A DNA stretch of 64,000 bases from Phragmites australis (lineage: Eukaryota > Streptophyta > Magnoliopsida > Poales > Poaceae), in assembly GCF_958298935.1 (NCBI RefSeq), contig NC_084931.1:12737334-12801333 (forward strand), read 5' to 3'. Below, piece by piece: positions 9,053 to 20,374 of the stretch; within the stretch, counting starts at the first letter, position 1; each line of letters starts with the position of its first letter. A program made the position numbers and the translations under genes. The notes under the pieces were generated by a model. That model made no database searches, was not told where the DNA came from, and saw nothing but the letters and a program-made list of their open reading frames with translations.

Positions 9053-12000
9053 GTGTAAAATGCTCCGGTGCATTCATCCGGTATTCATTCCATTCACACT
9101 AGACCATCCGGTGAGTTAAACCTTTTCTTCTTTTCTCTGGAAATGCTCTGATGCAACTATCTCTATGATTACCGAACTATCCGGTGAGTTCATCTTTCAT
9201 TCTTCAGCAGTTGGAATCGCCTCTGCAAGAAATACTTTGGTGCTTTGTACCCTACATCACTGGAATATCCAGTGCAGTCCTCAGCCTTCTCCCCCTGTAA
9301 CACCCAGTTCTAAAGGAACAAAACCGAGCACAACATATGTATGCTAGGATCAAGTTTCCATACATGTGCTACATCATTAGTGTATCATCACAGTCCATTA
9401 TTACAATGATATTTAGCTTATTACAAAAGGACTTGAGGGTATAAATGAAAACACAGCAGAACAAAAGAGATCTTCAATGCCAGCGGGGCTTCCTTCTTCC
9501 ACAGGTGTCGACCGGGGGCACACCAGCCTAGAATAGCAACTCCGGTTCAAAGTCATCCTCTTCGAAGGTAGCAGCTTCATTGACAGTGTCTGATTCGGCA
9601 GAGGGAATGTAAGAGAAGGGACAACGGGTGTGAGCACAAAAACGTACTCTGCAAGTGAAGGGAAATCATGCTATGGGGGTTAACTCAAAGAAAGGTTAGA
9701 CACGGTTAAATGCACTAAGGAACTTAACCTACGACTCCAACATTAGGCAAACTATTTACTAGGTGTAGAGACACCGTTATAACAAAAGGATTGACTCATC
9801 GAATTTCATCTGACTACCTAGACTCACCAGGTAATTCCATTACCCAACTACCCGACCAAGCATACCAAAACTTGATCCCATATAATCCTAAAGAAATCCA
9901 AGTTCGCTCTTGTCCGTGAGCACGGCTAATCGACCAGATAGGTACTCAGCAAAGTCTGCACAGCTTTCCCCATTAGTCATGATTCCCGTGCTACTTCACA
10001 CTTCCGGGGTGTGGAGTTGGGGTCTCCCTACAAGGCCTTTACAAAGCTCCCGCCAACTTGCAGGCACACACTGAGGTTTCACTACTAATAGACGATTAAT
10101 TGCTGTAGAAGCCCCCTCTTGTGCCACTTAACCGTCCAACGGTGCCCACAGAATTAGAGAGGTGGCTAATTAGTTGGCCAGGCCGTACCCATATAGGCCT
10201 CGTGGTTGTGCGGATTCACTTGGTTATATGTTCAAGAATCGGTCCTTAGGACCCCATAAAGGAACAATCACAAACTTGCTGTAAAGCACCACCTCAAACT
10301 AACCATCCTGTAAGATCCCTATATCATATTGCTACAAGATTACCGTTACCCGATTTCTTGTTCCACAGTTCATTAGTCGATATTAACATTTCCCCAACTT
10401 AGGATTGCACTAGTGAAAACTACCCATTTTACCCCATGATCCATCAACGGCGACAAGGAGTTATCATAGAAAACTAGTAAACCCTAAAGTGGGATTCCAT
10501 TTACGCAAGCATGCAATTGAAGCATAAAACTACACATCAAATCCTAAAACAGGGGCAAAATATTCAAGGACACTTGCCTTCAGCGGAGGGTTGGTCAAAG
10601 TCCTTTAAACCTTGCTCTTGAAGATTTCCGAACTGCGCACCTCCTAAACGACAGACCGGAAAAGCACACAAAAGAAACCTCTAAGGACAATACGCCAAAC
10701 AGAACTAAATCTAGATAAAAAAAAACCCTATATAAAGATTCTACACGTCACTACCAACATTTGAGCATGAAAATTGCCAAAATCGGAACTACGAGAAAAA
10801 GTATTAAGCTTTTGAAGCTCCAGGGGCTATTCTGCAAATTTTAGTTGATTGTCGGAGAAATAACCGAATTGTTTTTATACTGAAAAACTTTTTTTATTTA
10901 TGACATCATAAATCGAAACCAATTTTATTTCCTATTGGAAAAGCTCAAAGAATAAGTCCATGGACCCGTGGACCACGGCCTCAGGGCTTGTCCACTGGTC
11001 CATGGTGGACCAATCCAAAATGGTAAGCGCCCTTTTAATCTGGGGCATCTATCCGAGATCGACAGCGCGAACACGGGCAACGGTCGGTCGATGGCAGCGC
11101 GCGGCCGAGACCTCACCGGAGTAGCACAAAAATGCGCTACTGGCCACGGATCTCGACGGTAAGCGACACAAAAGAGAGAGGGCATCACGGGGATGCTCAC
11201 CGTGGGTCTCTTGATGACGGAGAGGAGCTGAGGGTGGCCAGCGATGGAGAGGGCGGCGGTGAAGGCCGGTGCAGCAGCGAGGAAGGGATTCCGGCAGCCG
11301 AACATCAATGACGTGTCCCAGGATCAACTTTGAAGGGACCTACGGTTCTGCAGAGGGGGTTAACTCAACGGGGATGGCGCGGAGACTCGGGAAGAGTGGC
11401 GGCGGCACAACTCACCGGGGACAATGAAGAAAGCGGCAGCAATGGTGACGGCGCTACGGGCGAAGTGAGGTGGCGAGAAAGGGTGGAAAATGTGCAGAAC
11501 ATTGTCATGAAGGTGATCGGTGGCTTAAATAGGCTCCGAGTTGAAGGGGCGGCGTCCATGGTCATTATGGCCTACAGTTTCCACATCAAATTGGCATTAG
11601 AGAAGGAAATAAGAGAGGGAAACGGCTGGGGATGCCTGATTGCGCGGTAATGCATTGAATCCTGCTATTTCTGGAGGGAGAGAGGACATGGGGACGCGCG
11701 GGATTTCCGGCGGCCGGTGGAGGGGATCGAGCTGGTGGCAAGGGGAAGAAGGGAAGCCGGGCTCGGTTTGGTGTTTCGGTAGCTCGGCAAGGGGCGGCTG
11801 GCAGCTCGGTGCAGGCAGGCTGACTTGGCCTAGCGAGCCGGTGCGAGGGAGAAAGGGGGTGGCCCAAGCACGTGGTCAAAAGGAGAGAGGAAAGAGATGG
11901 GGCAGAGAAAGAATTCGGCCCAAGAGCATTTTCCAATTTCAAAATTGCTTTTCTTTTAAAATTTTAAACCAATTTTCAAAAGGAGTTTTAATCGTGCGAT

Positions 12001-12669
12001 TTCTAGCAATCTTTTGCAAACTTTTGCCACGCATAAAAACCTATTGCAACTATGATAGCATGAATGCATCAAACTTATATAACTTATGACCAATTTAAAT
12101 TTAGAAATTAATTTCTTCTATTAAACAAAATTGCAACTCCTGTTAACTTCTAACAAAATTTTAATCTATTGCAAAAATTGAAATTTAGGGTGTTAGACTC
12201 CCTTTGGCCAAAATACTCCAGTGAGTTCAACACACAGAGTGTCGGACCATCCGGTGAGTTGATCTTTAGTCTTTTACACTTGCCTTCTTCTCTGTAGGAA
12301 ATACTCTGGTGTCACCCAGTGCAGATCACCAAACTATCCGATGAGGTCATCAGTTTTCTCTCCCTTTGTCAGAAACACTTTGGTGGTCTCATGTCCTATT
12401 AACCGTACTATCTGGTGAGGCTATCAACCTCTGGACACAATGCTCCAATGAGTGCAAACTCCTCTGCACCGAACCTTCCGATGAGGCAAATCTTCCTAGG
12501 ACTTTTCCAATTCGGTCAAACTTTGTCGTAGCTGTGGTGGCTTGTTGATGTATTACATCCATGAGACCTACTAACATATATTCTTGACAAACATGTTAGT
12601 CCTAATGACTATATTATCATTAATCACAAAAATCACAATCATGACCTAATAGGAGCCATTTTCGCTACA
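9053..12669 (-). mobile_element. Copia-type LTR fragment, split by a nested solo LTR
   Basis: The right end, read on minus, begins TGTAGCGAAAATGGCTCC and continues with an AT-rich stretch. Both parts (9053-9295 and 12198-12669) carry about six units of a repeat of roughly 100 bp built on CCATCCGGTGAGTT and AAATACTCTGGTG. The same CCGGATGGTCCGGTG words occur in the copia LTR at 17700-19085 in the opposite orientation. No coding region accompanies it, so it is a solo or truncated LTR. The left end is not defined. Confidence 0.45.
9296..12197 (-). mobile_element. Solo LTR (about 2.9 kb), TGTAACACCC...GGGTGTTAGA
   Basis: Begins TGTAACACCC and ends GGGTGTTAGA on plus, inside the copia-type repeat array that resumes on both sides. 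The flanking 5-mers are CCCCC and CTCCC (4/5). The GC-rich promoter-like part lies near the right end (11050-11930), which with the T-rich right terminus suggests minus orientation. ORFs inside (10925-11308, 11330-11650, 11586-11942) are low-complexity products of this GC-rich part. I see no gag-pol, primer site or second LTR. A long LTR with these ends fits the Tekay/Del-like group, but I cannot prove the lineage. Confidence 0.6.
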
Positions 12670-12948
12670 CAGAGACTTCCTCTCTCCATCTGCTAATCCC
12701 GAAGGAGAGGATGAGGTCATGGGCGACGCCCCAACTCCCTGCTAAACTAGCCAGTGTCGCTGCCCGACCATCGACATTTCCAACCACGACAAGTTTTGGA
12801 GAGGCATTGGCTCCTCCACAAACTCCTCACTACCGCTCCCCAAACTGTTCACTGGCATTGCCCAAGGACGAGTGAGATTAAGCGGCCAATGCCTTGCCAT
12901 CTTTAACGGAGATAGTATTGGACACCTCCTCTTCCTTCACCTCAGCCG

Positions 12949-13224
12949 CTACATCTTCTTCCACCTCATTTTGGACTTTGGATGCCCCTTAGGATGTCGG
13001 GGCTTGCCATCTTTAACAGAGATGCCATAGGTCACCACCTTCTCTTCAACATTCACGTCAGAGAAGATATCGATAACCACCACCACCAAACTAGATTCTA
13101 AGGGAGACGACGGTGGAGTGAGGGGAGAGTACCCGGGGGAAGAAGGAGAATATTCTAGAGCAGAAGGTGTGTATTGTGACGAAGGAGGACGTTCCATGAC
13201 CAAACTCATGTTTGGTGTAGCCAT
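12949..13224 (-). other. Unrecognised ORF with Tyr-Ser-Pro-rich N-terminus
   Basis: A 91-residue minus ORF starting MATPNMSLVMERPPSSQYTP contains three Tyr-(Ser/Thr)-Pro motifs in a Ser/Pro-rich stretch, then an acidic/hydrophobic middle (VVVVIDIFSDVNVEE) and a basic tail ending KSKMRWKKM. I recognise no family. It could be the N-terminal exon of an antisense gene or chance coding. The bracketing sequence 12670-12948 and 13225-13800 has no supported gene. Confidence 0.25.
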
Positions 13225-13401
13225 GCTTTGGCACCTAGGGGATTTCTATTGGTAAACGAGTTAGGGGACGATATCGCTTCGCCTCCCAAGCATTAATTCG
13301 GGCATGTCTACATAATGGATCATGGATGCTCTAGCGACGCTAGGTGGTCGAGGCTGCATCTTTTTGGCTAGTTCGTGCGGACAAAGAGGTACTCAACTAG
13401 T

Positions 13402-13461
13402 GCAACCATTTACTCATGATGCTTGGTCATCGCAACCATTTACTCATGATGCTTGGTCATC
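13402..13461. repeat. Exact 30-bp tandem duplication
   Basis: GCAACCATTTACTCATGATG plus ten more bases is repeated twice head to tail without mismatch, in otherwise heavily decayed sequence. This points to a recent slip or duplication. Confidence 0.9.
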
Positions 13462-14259
13462 GAGGCTGCATCTTTGCAGCTGGTTCGCCTGAACAAAGAG
13501 GTAGTCAACCAGTGTACCCATTTACCCATCGTGTTTTCTAGAGTGCGTGGGGCAATTGAGAAGGCAGAATGACATCTTTGCCGTACTCATGGTAGAGAAT
13601 CTCTTCAACACCACGCAAAAAAATTTCTACAATGGTTCTACTTTTGAGCCAGACCAGCATTGAGTCTTATCTCCCGTTTCCTCTCGTGGCGATGGGATGA
13701 TTTTTTTGGGCTGATTAGAAAATTGACTTGGACAAAACATATTTTTGAGGACTCGCTTGAGAACTCGGAGGCATTCAGAACCCCGAGTAGATGATCTGAG
13801 AACCCAGAGAACCTGGTTTGATGTATCATCCTAATCGGGAACCCGAGTTTTACTCGATGACGCGGTCAGACAATCGGGCAAATACCCACCACCAGACCTC
13901 GCCAGTCAAACGTCATCTAATCAATGACTTGCGTAAGGTCACCGATGACCGGCGAAGTCACCCAAGGGCTTCTAAAGAGGCTTCATCCACCCCACATCGA
14001 TCTAATCAGGGAATGTCCCGACATTGATTGAATCGAGACTGATCTCCAATCTCCATGGGAAAGACTCTAGGGGATACTAGAACTAGGCAAGGCGCAACCA
14101 ATGGATGCTTGGCCTTCTCTTCATAACTAAGAAACATAAGTTGGTCAGCAAGGTTCCAACCCGGAACGATCAAGAAATACAATGGAAGTACAAATCCCAT
14201 TGAGTTTCTCCAGATCTATACCATGGCCATCCATGTGGCTGGTGGGGATATGAAGGGAA

Positions 14260-15650
14260 TGGATAATGACCTCCCTTGAAGGGGCAACTAGGAGATGGTT
14301 GACCAATTCACTATTGAGAACAATCTACTCATGGGTCCAGCTTTGTGATGTATTCTGAGCCAACTTTCAGGGTACATATACCTTGGCACAAAAAACAAAT
14401 CTATAGCATTGCGAGCAGACAAAAAATGAAACTATGCGTAGGTTCGTACCCTGTTTTAGTAATATCTAGAACAACATCCCTAATGTCAGCGACTACGACG
14501 TTATACAAACATTCAACTATGGGGCCAGGAGCCAAAGATGCGTGGAAGATATTGCCATCCAAGGGCTCGAGACGGTGAAGGAGCTCATGAAGATCATTGA
14601 TGAGTTCGCTAAGGCTGAAGACGCGCTTCTCTTTGATAAAGAGAAGACTCAGGGCATCAAGTGCCCTCAACCCAAGCTCAAGGGCGACAAGGAGAAGGAC
14701 AGGTGCAAAAAGAAAGTGAAGGGAGGTATGGGCAAGAAATATTCTGGGGAAGCTTTTGCATATCTGCCTAACACCCATCCCGGTGCGTCTTGGGGCAAGA
14801 TCTCTACACCAGGCTCCAGAAAACGCGATAGTAAGCCCTGCTGCAACTACCTCAAGACCAACAGCACAATATCCATGAGTGTCACCTCTAGAAGAAGATG
14901 GTCAAAGCGGAGGTTGAGAAAGCGGCCAAGGGAAAGAAGATCTAGGTCGTGGCCCAAAGCAGAGACTCTGACTCAGATTGCAGTGAGGATTATATGGACT
15001 CAATGTCTTTCTTGCAAGACAAGAGGATGATCGTGTTCAGTGATTCTACAACCTACGAGTCCAAATGACAGTACAAGACGGTCGTCCAAGAGATCAATAG
15101 CCATCCCCAAGGGTCGACAAAGTGGTGGAACACGGAAATCTCCTTTGGCCAAAAAGATTGCCCTTATAACTTTGTACGGGGCAATCCAATTCTTGATAGT
15201 GGTCAAGCCTATGATAAATAACTCCCAGATTACCTAAGGCCTTATCTATGGATGGAGTTCCCTAAACATCTTCATTAACGCACTCGAAGGGATGCAGATC
15301 TCCTAGTCTGGTATTAAGCTAGTTACTCAAGCCTTCCACGGTATAGTACACATTTCTTCAACCACTCCCATTAGCCTGATATCACTACCCATTACGTTTG
15401 GGAAGCATGACAAATTCTAGATAGAAAAAAATTATGTTCAACATGGTCGATTTTAGATGACATACAATGGTATCTTAGGAAATCCCACTCTGGCCAAACT
15501 CATGGCAGAGACGCATTACGCTTATCTGTGCATGAAGATACCGGGACCCGAGGGGATCATCACCGTTCAGGGTTGCCCCTAAGCAAGTATCCATTGCGAC
15601 AATGAGAGTCTCCGCATGGCAGTTCAACACCAACAAAGCAAGGAACCCAA
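14260..15650 (+). pseudogene. Tat-type gag and protease remnant
   Basis: Gag encodes the structural protein and PR the aspartic protease of the retroelement. At 14542-15030 a plus ORF includes VEDIAIQGLETVKEL, EFAKAEDALLFDKEK and a Lys-rich stretch, which look like the C-terminal half of a Ty3-type gag. Just before it, broken frames give a Trp-rich SWVQLCDVF segment, as in the gag domain at 55310-55633. Around 15440-15600 scattered frames give a Phe-Asp-Val-Val-Asp-Phe and a Tyr-Leu-Cys-Met-Lys segment, matching the protease tail at 35200-36075. Many stops and frameshifts show it is dead. No catalytic protease triad was found. Confidence 0.5.
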
Positions 15651-16536
15651 GAGCTCAAGGATCAAGGTGGATAAGAAGCCTCAGCTGTGACCGTGATCAC
15701 ATCTCCTCGAGTTTCAAATCTAGAAACTGAGGGGCTCAGCTTCACTACTAGTCCAGAGCCCATGGAACAACACCTATGCTACCCACGAAATAGTAAGGGT
15801 CACTGCTTATCGACTTAATCTAGTATGTGTCATTTAGGTTTAAGATAATAGGTCTACATGGCTCGTGGGTCTTTAGGAGTTTTCTCTAAGTTGTAGTCTT
15901 AAGAGTGCTTTCTCATAATAATAAATATCATAGTGCCTACAAAGTCAATCAATTTTGTTTTTTTGCCTTACTTGTCTTTCTGTGCATGTTCATGCCTGAC
16001 AAATAGGGTAAGTCGCTTCTCGGGCCCTTCATCCCAAACGCACACCCAGGGTAGTAAAAATCTTTTCTCGGCCCAAGGGCAATATGAGTCTCTTTTGCTT
16101 CAAAGATGTTTTTGACTATTTGGATTACCTACCTAGAATCTTTATTTCCAAGTAGATAGTCAGGGGCTTAATAAGTACTAGGTGCTAGAAACCGGAAACA
16201 ACATATTGTGTACCTTCTGAAAGCAGATTCCAACATGAAGAGAAGAATCGTTGCGTTGTGAACTTGGGGGTGCAAAAAGTTTCCCTATCACATTCTGGGT
16301 GACTAGAGGCTACGATGACTCCCACTTAAGCAGACCGAAGGCCGGTCATAATAAGCATTCCGACTAGTGATCAATGTGTCCTAAAATAATTAAAAAAAAG
16401 CCAATAAGAAAACCATGATATGTTGTCAAAAGAGTTCAGCACGATGTACTCCCACTAAACAGGAAAAACATTTAAGATACCAATTAAAACTAAGCTACCT
16501 AGTGTGTTTTACAAACTGCAGGGTAAAACTAAAAAA

Positions 16537-17400
16537 CTATGATAAGGGAAAGAAGTCCATTACATCCGTGAAGGCCCTGGCTATCCCGATCTCCTCCTCA
16601 ACCTTATCGGCCGATGACTCCTTCGGCTCATTCCCGAAACCTTCCAGGAGGATGTTTGTGTTGAGATCTGATTGGTGGGTCTTCAGGATGGCTAGCGCAT
16701 AGGCGAGTGCCAACTGTACACTCTGCCAGGATTGGCTTGAAAGGTGTTCAGTAACCATCCTTCAAAATCCACCGAATGCCTTGGCAAGCTTGGTGGCCCG
16801 AACAGCAAGCCCTGGAGCATCCTCTTCACCGGGAGCCTCTGTCTAGATCTTGCCTCGGTAAGCGCTTCCTGGAAGACGTTGAGAGTTGTGATGAGTTGGT
16901 GGGCAGCTAACATCTAGGCCAATTCCTGGGTGACAGCTTCTTGGGCAAGGACAGTTCTACAAGGTGACATGTTAGGAAGAAAAAATGGATGAGCAGACTG
17001 TTAGAATATTAGAAGCTCACCATTCATCTAGTCCTCTAGCACAGCAATCTCCTTCTCCTTCTCGGCCATCACCTGAGAGAGCTGGTGACATAGCCAGCAG
17101 CCTCCTTCTTGAGCTCTGCCACTAGGACAATAGCGTTCTCAGCATCGTAGTGGGTCTTGTTCAAGCGATGCATGGTAAATATCAAAGAACGAGAAGATTA
17201 GTACCATTCATTTCACTAATTAGATAACTAACCTACAGGTAGAGTCTTACATGAAGAAGGCGTTGAACAATGAATCTAGCTGATGGCCTACCTACCCTTT
17301 GAGCATTTCCCCCAGGTTACATCCAGCGGAATCCTGTATCCCTTCTCTGGAAGGGTAGTGGTGACCTTAGCACTGGTTACCTCCAGTTCTTGACTAGTAG
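16537..17400 (-). pseudogene. Antisense-gene (aORF) fragment of the Tat remnant
   Basis: Minus ORFs at 16537-16758 (ends in AFTDVMDFFPLS) and 16692-16913 (starts MLAAHQLITTLNVFQEAL), plus a short stretch near 17140 reading His-Arg-Leu-Asn-Lys-Thr-His-Tyr-Asp-Ala-Glu-Asn, are separated by AT-rich segments with splice-like borders. The C-terminal part resembles in style the end of the plus-strand gene in element 45348-58997 (ends in acidic ESPSD). Function is unknown; in this lineage such genes lie opposite to gag-pol. Confidence 0.4.
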
Positions 17401-17448
17401 CCACTAATGTCTGGGGCTCCCTAGGCTTGCTGCCATCTCCTTCAGAGG

Positions 17449-17676
17449 ATGGAGGGCTTGGGTACTATCAACTGTATTCCAGTTAACTTTCAGGAAAGGC
17501 AAGTTCAGCCCACACATTTCATGAAGCATAGGAAATTAATTGTTTTGGAGATTAATGATGATCGTATCATTGTGAGTAACAAGTTTGTTTTCAAGGGTAT
17601 TAAAAATTTAGTTCACAGTGATGTTTGGGCAATCTTGGTCCCTAAATTTGATTCTTTGGATGATCAAAGGATATGA
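17449..17676 (+). other. Unrecognised 75-aa ORF at the copia border
   Basis: The ORF starts MEGLGTINCIPVNFQERQVQ and ends in VPKFDSLDDQRI. It has no compositional bias and looks protein-like (HRKLIVLEINDDRIIVSN). It does not match gag, PR, RT, RNase H or integrase motifs. It sits between the Tat remnant and the recognisable copia LTR. It might be a captured gene piece, or part of the copia LTR by chance open. Confidence 0.2.
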
Positions 17677-17699
17677 GCATGAAGAGTAAAGATCTTCTA

Positions 17700-19085
17700 G
17701 TTCTAAGTGTCACAAAGAGATGAAGGATACTTAGAGTAATATAGATTCTATTTTCTAGTTCTTTGGCCGTACTATAAAGAGAGGCTAACAGTAGTAGCTT
17801 CACCTAGTTGAGTCTGGTGGTTGGATGCACACTTGTAAAATTCTAGCGCTAGGTAGCTCAGAGAAGCCCATGGATAAGTTGTTGAGAAGATAGAACTCAA
17901 GAAAGTTTGAATTAGATAAGTTCAAAAAAGATTGCACACACTGGATGATCCAACGACTCCACTGTTATACATGCTGAAGTGTTTTTGACTCAGAATAGAA
18001 ATTTGAGAACACACCGATGGTCCCGTGTTGAGGTGATGAACACGCCGGAGCATTTTACATGAGATGTGCAATTTTCAAAAGATGGAGTTTATAACACACC
18101 GGATGGTCCGGCGTCCATTCAGTGACATCAACAAAGCATTTTCCAGAAGATTTTCTCAAGGTGCAATGGAGATAGGAATTCTACTCGTCGGATGCCGACA
18201 TGTTGGCCAGAAGCTTCACCAGAGTATATTTGAAACTACAACAGCTAGTGATAGCTGGCAACGGCTAGTTAACGGCTAATTTTTCTGTGGATGTTCATAT
18301 TGGATGGTCCGGTGTATGGAGATAGTGTATGATGGATCATCCGGTGTTCTAAAAAAAGTGGGTGATTGGGCAATAGCTAGATTTGGACCTCTAGCCAATA
18401 AATACCCCCTCATTTCATCTCACTGTCATCTCTTGCCATTCCAAATAGCACTAAGCGTGTGATCAAGAAGCAAGAGAGTGCACTAGAGTGATTTGCAAAG
18501 TTCTTAATTAAAATTAAGGATATCATTATTGCATAGAGAGTAGCAAGTGTGCATCTAGCTATAGTCTAGGCTTGATTTAGGTCAAGTGAAGTTATTGCCT
18601 TGTTACTCTTGGTGGTTGGCAACACTTAGCCAGCCTTGGTGCTTGGAGGTGTCTTGGTGAACTCTTGGAGATCTTGTGGGAGGCCAAGCTTTGTGCTTGG
18701 TTTAATGCCTGCAAATCTGGAGACAGAAAAGTGACAATCATGAGGAAGCATTTAAGTCTTTGTGTTTCAAGGGGGAGCGATATCCTTAGTGGATGCTCCA
18801 AAAAGGACTAGAGAGGAGTGCCAACTCCTCGATACCTTAGGAAAAAATGTAGTGTCTTCTTGTCCATTTCTTTACTTTCCCTCATTTACTTTGAGTATTT
18901 ACATTCTTGCAAGCTTTCAATTATGCAAACTTTGTGTCATAGTTTGCTTGTTTACATGCTTTCATCTAGTTTGGTCTTGTAGTTGTATTAGTATTCATCT
19001 AGGCCAAGATTGATTACTTGTTCTAGAGTTCAATAGAAGTAATTTTAATTAGAGCCCAATTCACCCACCCCTCTTGGGCCATTCA
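17700..19085 (+). repeat. 5' LTR of the split copia element
   Basis: The right border is set by the primer site just downstream and a CATTCA end at 19085. The sequence carries CCGGATGGTCCGG-type words at 18099-18360, an AATAAATACC TATA-like box near 18399 and a transcript-like leader. The left border is not clear: no TG start with a matching flank could be fixed, so 17700 is approximate. No second LTR copy is present because the element is cut at about 40452. Confidence 0.5.
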
Positions 19086-19096
19086 ATTCTTTTGAT

Positions 19097-19109
19097 TGGT
19101 ATCAGAGCT
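19097..19109 (+). other. Primer binding site (initiator tRNA-Met type)
   Basis: TGGTATCAGAGCT is the usual plant copia sequence complementary to the 3' end of initiator tRNA-Met. It lies 11 bp after the LTR end and fixes plus orientation. Confidence 0.85.
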
Positions 19110-19149
19110 TCGGCATTTAATTGGCTTAACATCCTAGAGCAATAGCCCC

Positions 19150-19463
19150 AGGAATGGTGGTAGTGTGCCAAAGTTTGAGAGAAAAAACTTTACCTATTAG
19201 AAAGTTCACATAGTGAGCTATCTTAAGGCTATTTCCTCCGAAGTTTGGCTTGCCACCTCTATTGGGTTTGATCAACCTTTTACCAAACAACAAGTAGATG
19301 GGATGCTAACATTAAACATGCTATTTTTGAGGGAATTAGTGAAGAGGTTTTCTCTAGAGTAAGAAGAATTATTTTTGAACCCATTCTATCCAACGAGCAG
19401 TCCTTACCTTATCCTTACCGGAATGGATCATTCTGGATTTTAAAGAATAATAAATAGTATAAT
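19150..19463 (+). pseudogene. Copia gag, N-terminal part (before nested element)
   Basis: Plus-strand reading gives Ser-Val-Pro-Lys-Phe-Glu-Arg, then a Lys-Val-His-Ile-Val-Ser-Tyr-Leu segment and a Val-Trp-Leu-Ala-Thr segment, the usual start of copia gag. There is a stop right after the first motif and frameshifts later. The stretch ends at AGAAC (19464-19468), the target site of the Tat element; the gene resumes at 38364. Confidence 0.5.
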
Positions 19464-19468
19464 AGAAC
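19464..19468. repeat. Target site duplication AGAAC (left)
   Basis: Identical to 38364-38368 at the other end of the Tat element, and embedded in matching copia gag flanks. Confidence 0.85.
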
Positions 19469-20039
19469 TATTGGAACCTAGAGCGAAAGACGAAGGCTTC
19501 GAAGTTTGACACGTATTAGAGGGTGAGATAATCTTAATTCCTCTGTCACCTCAGTTACAGTTCTAGCCTATTTATAGCCCGTACTCAACCACTCCACATT
19601 AGGATTTACAGTTTCACCCCCCCAACTGCCACATTCCCAGCATATTCAGGGGTATTATGGTACCATCAAGTACATCTGCACATTTACAACTATACCATGA
19701 GCGGCTACACGGGCTTCGATGCCCACTAGGCACCTTCGGCCAGCGTAGGTGCTGCACCCCAAGTCACCCTTCGGTCTTCATCCGAAGGTTCACTAGGATC
19801 TTCGCCTATTCTGATCCTCGGCACCGCGGGTCGACCTTCGTGCTCCGACCGAAGGCCCGCTAGAGCCTTCGCATATGCTGACAGTTGGCGATCGTGGATC
19901 GACCTTTGGCCTCTGATCGAAGGCCTGCCAGAGCCTTCGCCTGCACTTCTTGAAACACAACTGCAATATTCATCAGTGCTCGATCACCGGCGAACTTCGA
20001 CTCGCCATCCGAAGGGGTACAAGAGATCATCCCCCAACA
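19469..20039 (-). repeat. 3' LTR of Tat element 1
   Basis: 571 bp, TATTGGAACC...CCCAACA on plus. The first G of TGTTG has mutated to A relative to the right LTR. A minus-strand TATA box (TATAAATA) lies at 19569-19576. Right after it, GTAGGGGGCTAT on minus (20040-20051) is a good polypurine tract. By eye about 8% differs from the right LTR, plus small indels. Confidence 0.85.
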
Positions 20040-20052
20040 ATAGCCCCCTACA
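20040..20052 (-). other. Polypurine tract of Tat element 1
   Basis: The minus strand reads TGTAGGGGGCTAT immediately before the 3' LTR, the place where plus-strand DNA synthesis is primed. Tat element 2 has the same block at 45956-45971. Confidence 0.6.
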
Positions 20053-20366
20053 GGTAAGGTTTATCTTCGAAGGGCTGAGCCTGTAAATCGGATGATATAG
20101 CTCAACGCCGTCCCCTTCGGCCCGTCGAAGGCCCCTGGGGACTAGTTTAACTTATTAGCAGATTGCCCCCTCATGTTATTCATTTTGACTATTATTATTT
20201 TTATTTTTTGTTTGTATTTTTGTGTTGGTATGACCATTCTGCCCCTACACAACCACCGGATCAAGGATGTTAAAAGTCTTCACTTCATGCCGAAATGTCT
20301 TTTACGGCTACAATTGAACTTCCGATGCATCTCGTTTTAACCGCCGTTACCCCCTATTTTTACCGC

Positions 20367-20374
20367 TATAAATA
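20367..20374 (+). promoter_or_regulatory. TATA box of the antisense gene (Tat element 1)
   Basis: TATAAATA on plus lies 128 bp before the ATG at 20502 and outside the LTR, so it cannot serve gag-pol. It suggests that the opposite-strand gene had its own promoter. Confidence 0.5.

Larger units (their letters stand above)
12670..17455 (+). mobile_element. Degraded Tat-like Ty3/gypsy fragment
   Basis: On plus, 14260-15650 contains broken gag and protease reading; on minus, 16537-17400 contains exon-like pieces of an antisense gene. This matches the layout of the complete Tat elements at 19469-38363 and 45348-58997, seen from the other side. Reverse transcriptase, RNase H and integrase are missing between about 15780 and 16300, so this is an internally deleted remnant. 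No LTR pair could be identified. Confidence 0.5.

Noticed and set aside
10925..11942. Several ORFs of 90-149 codons
   Set aside because: Same reason: GC-rich segment of the solo LTR at 9296-12197, low-complexity products.
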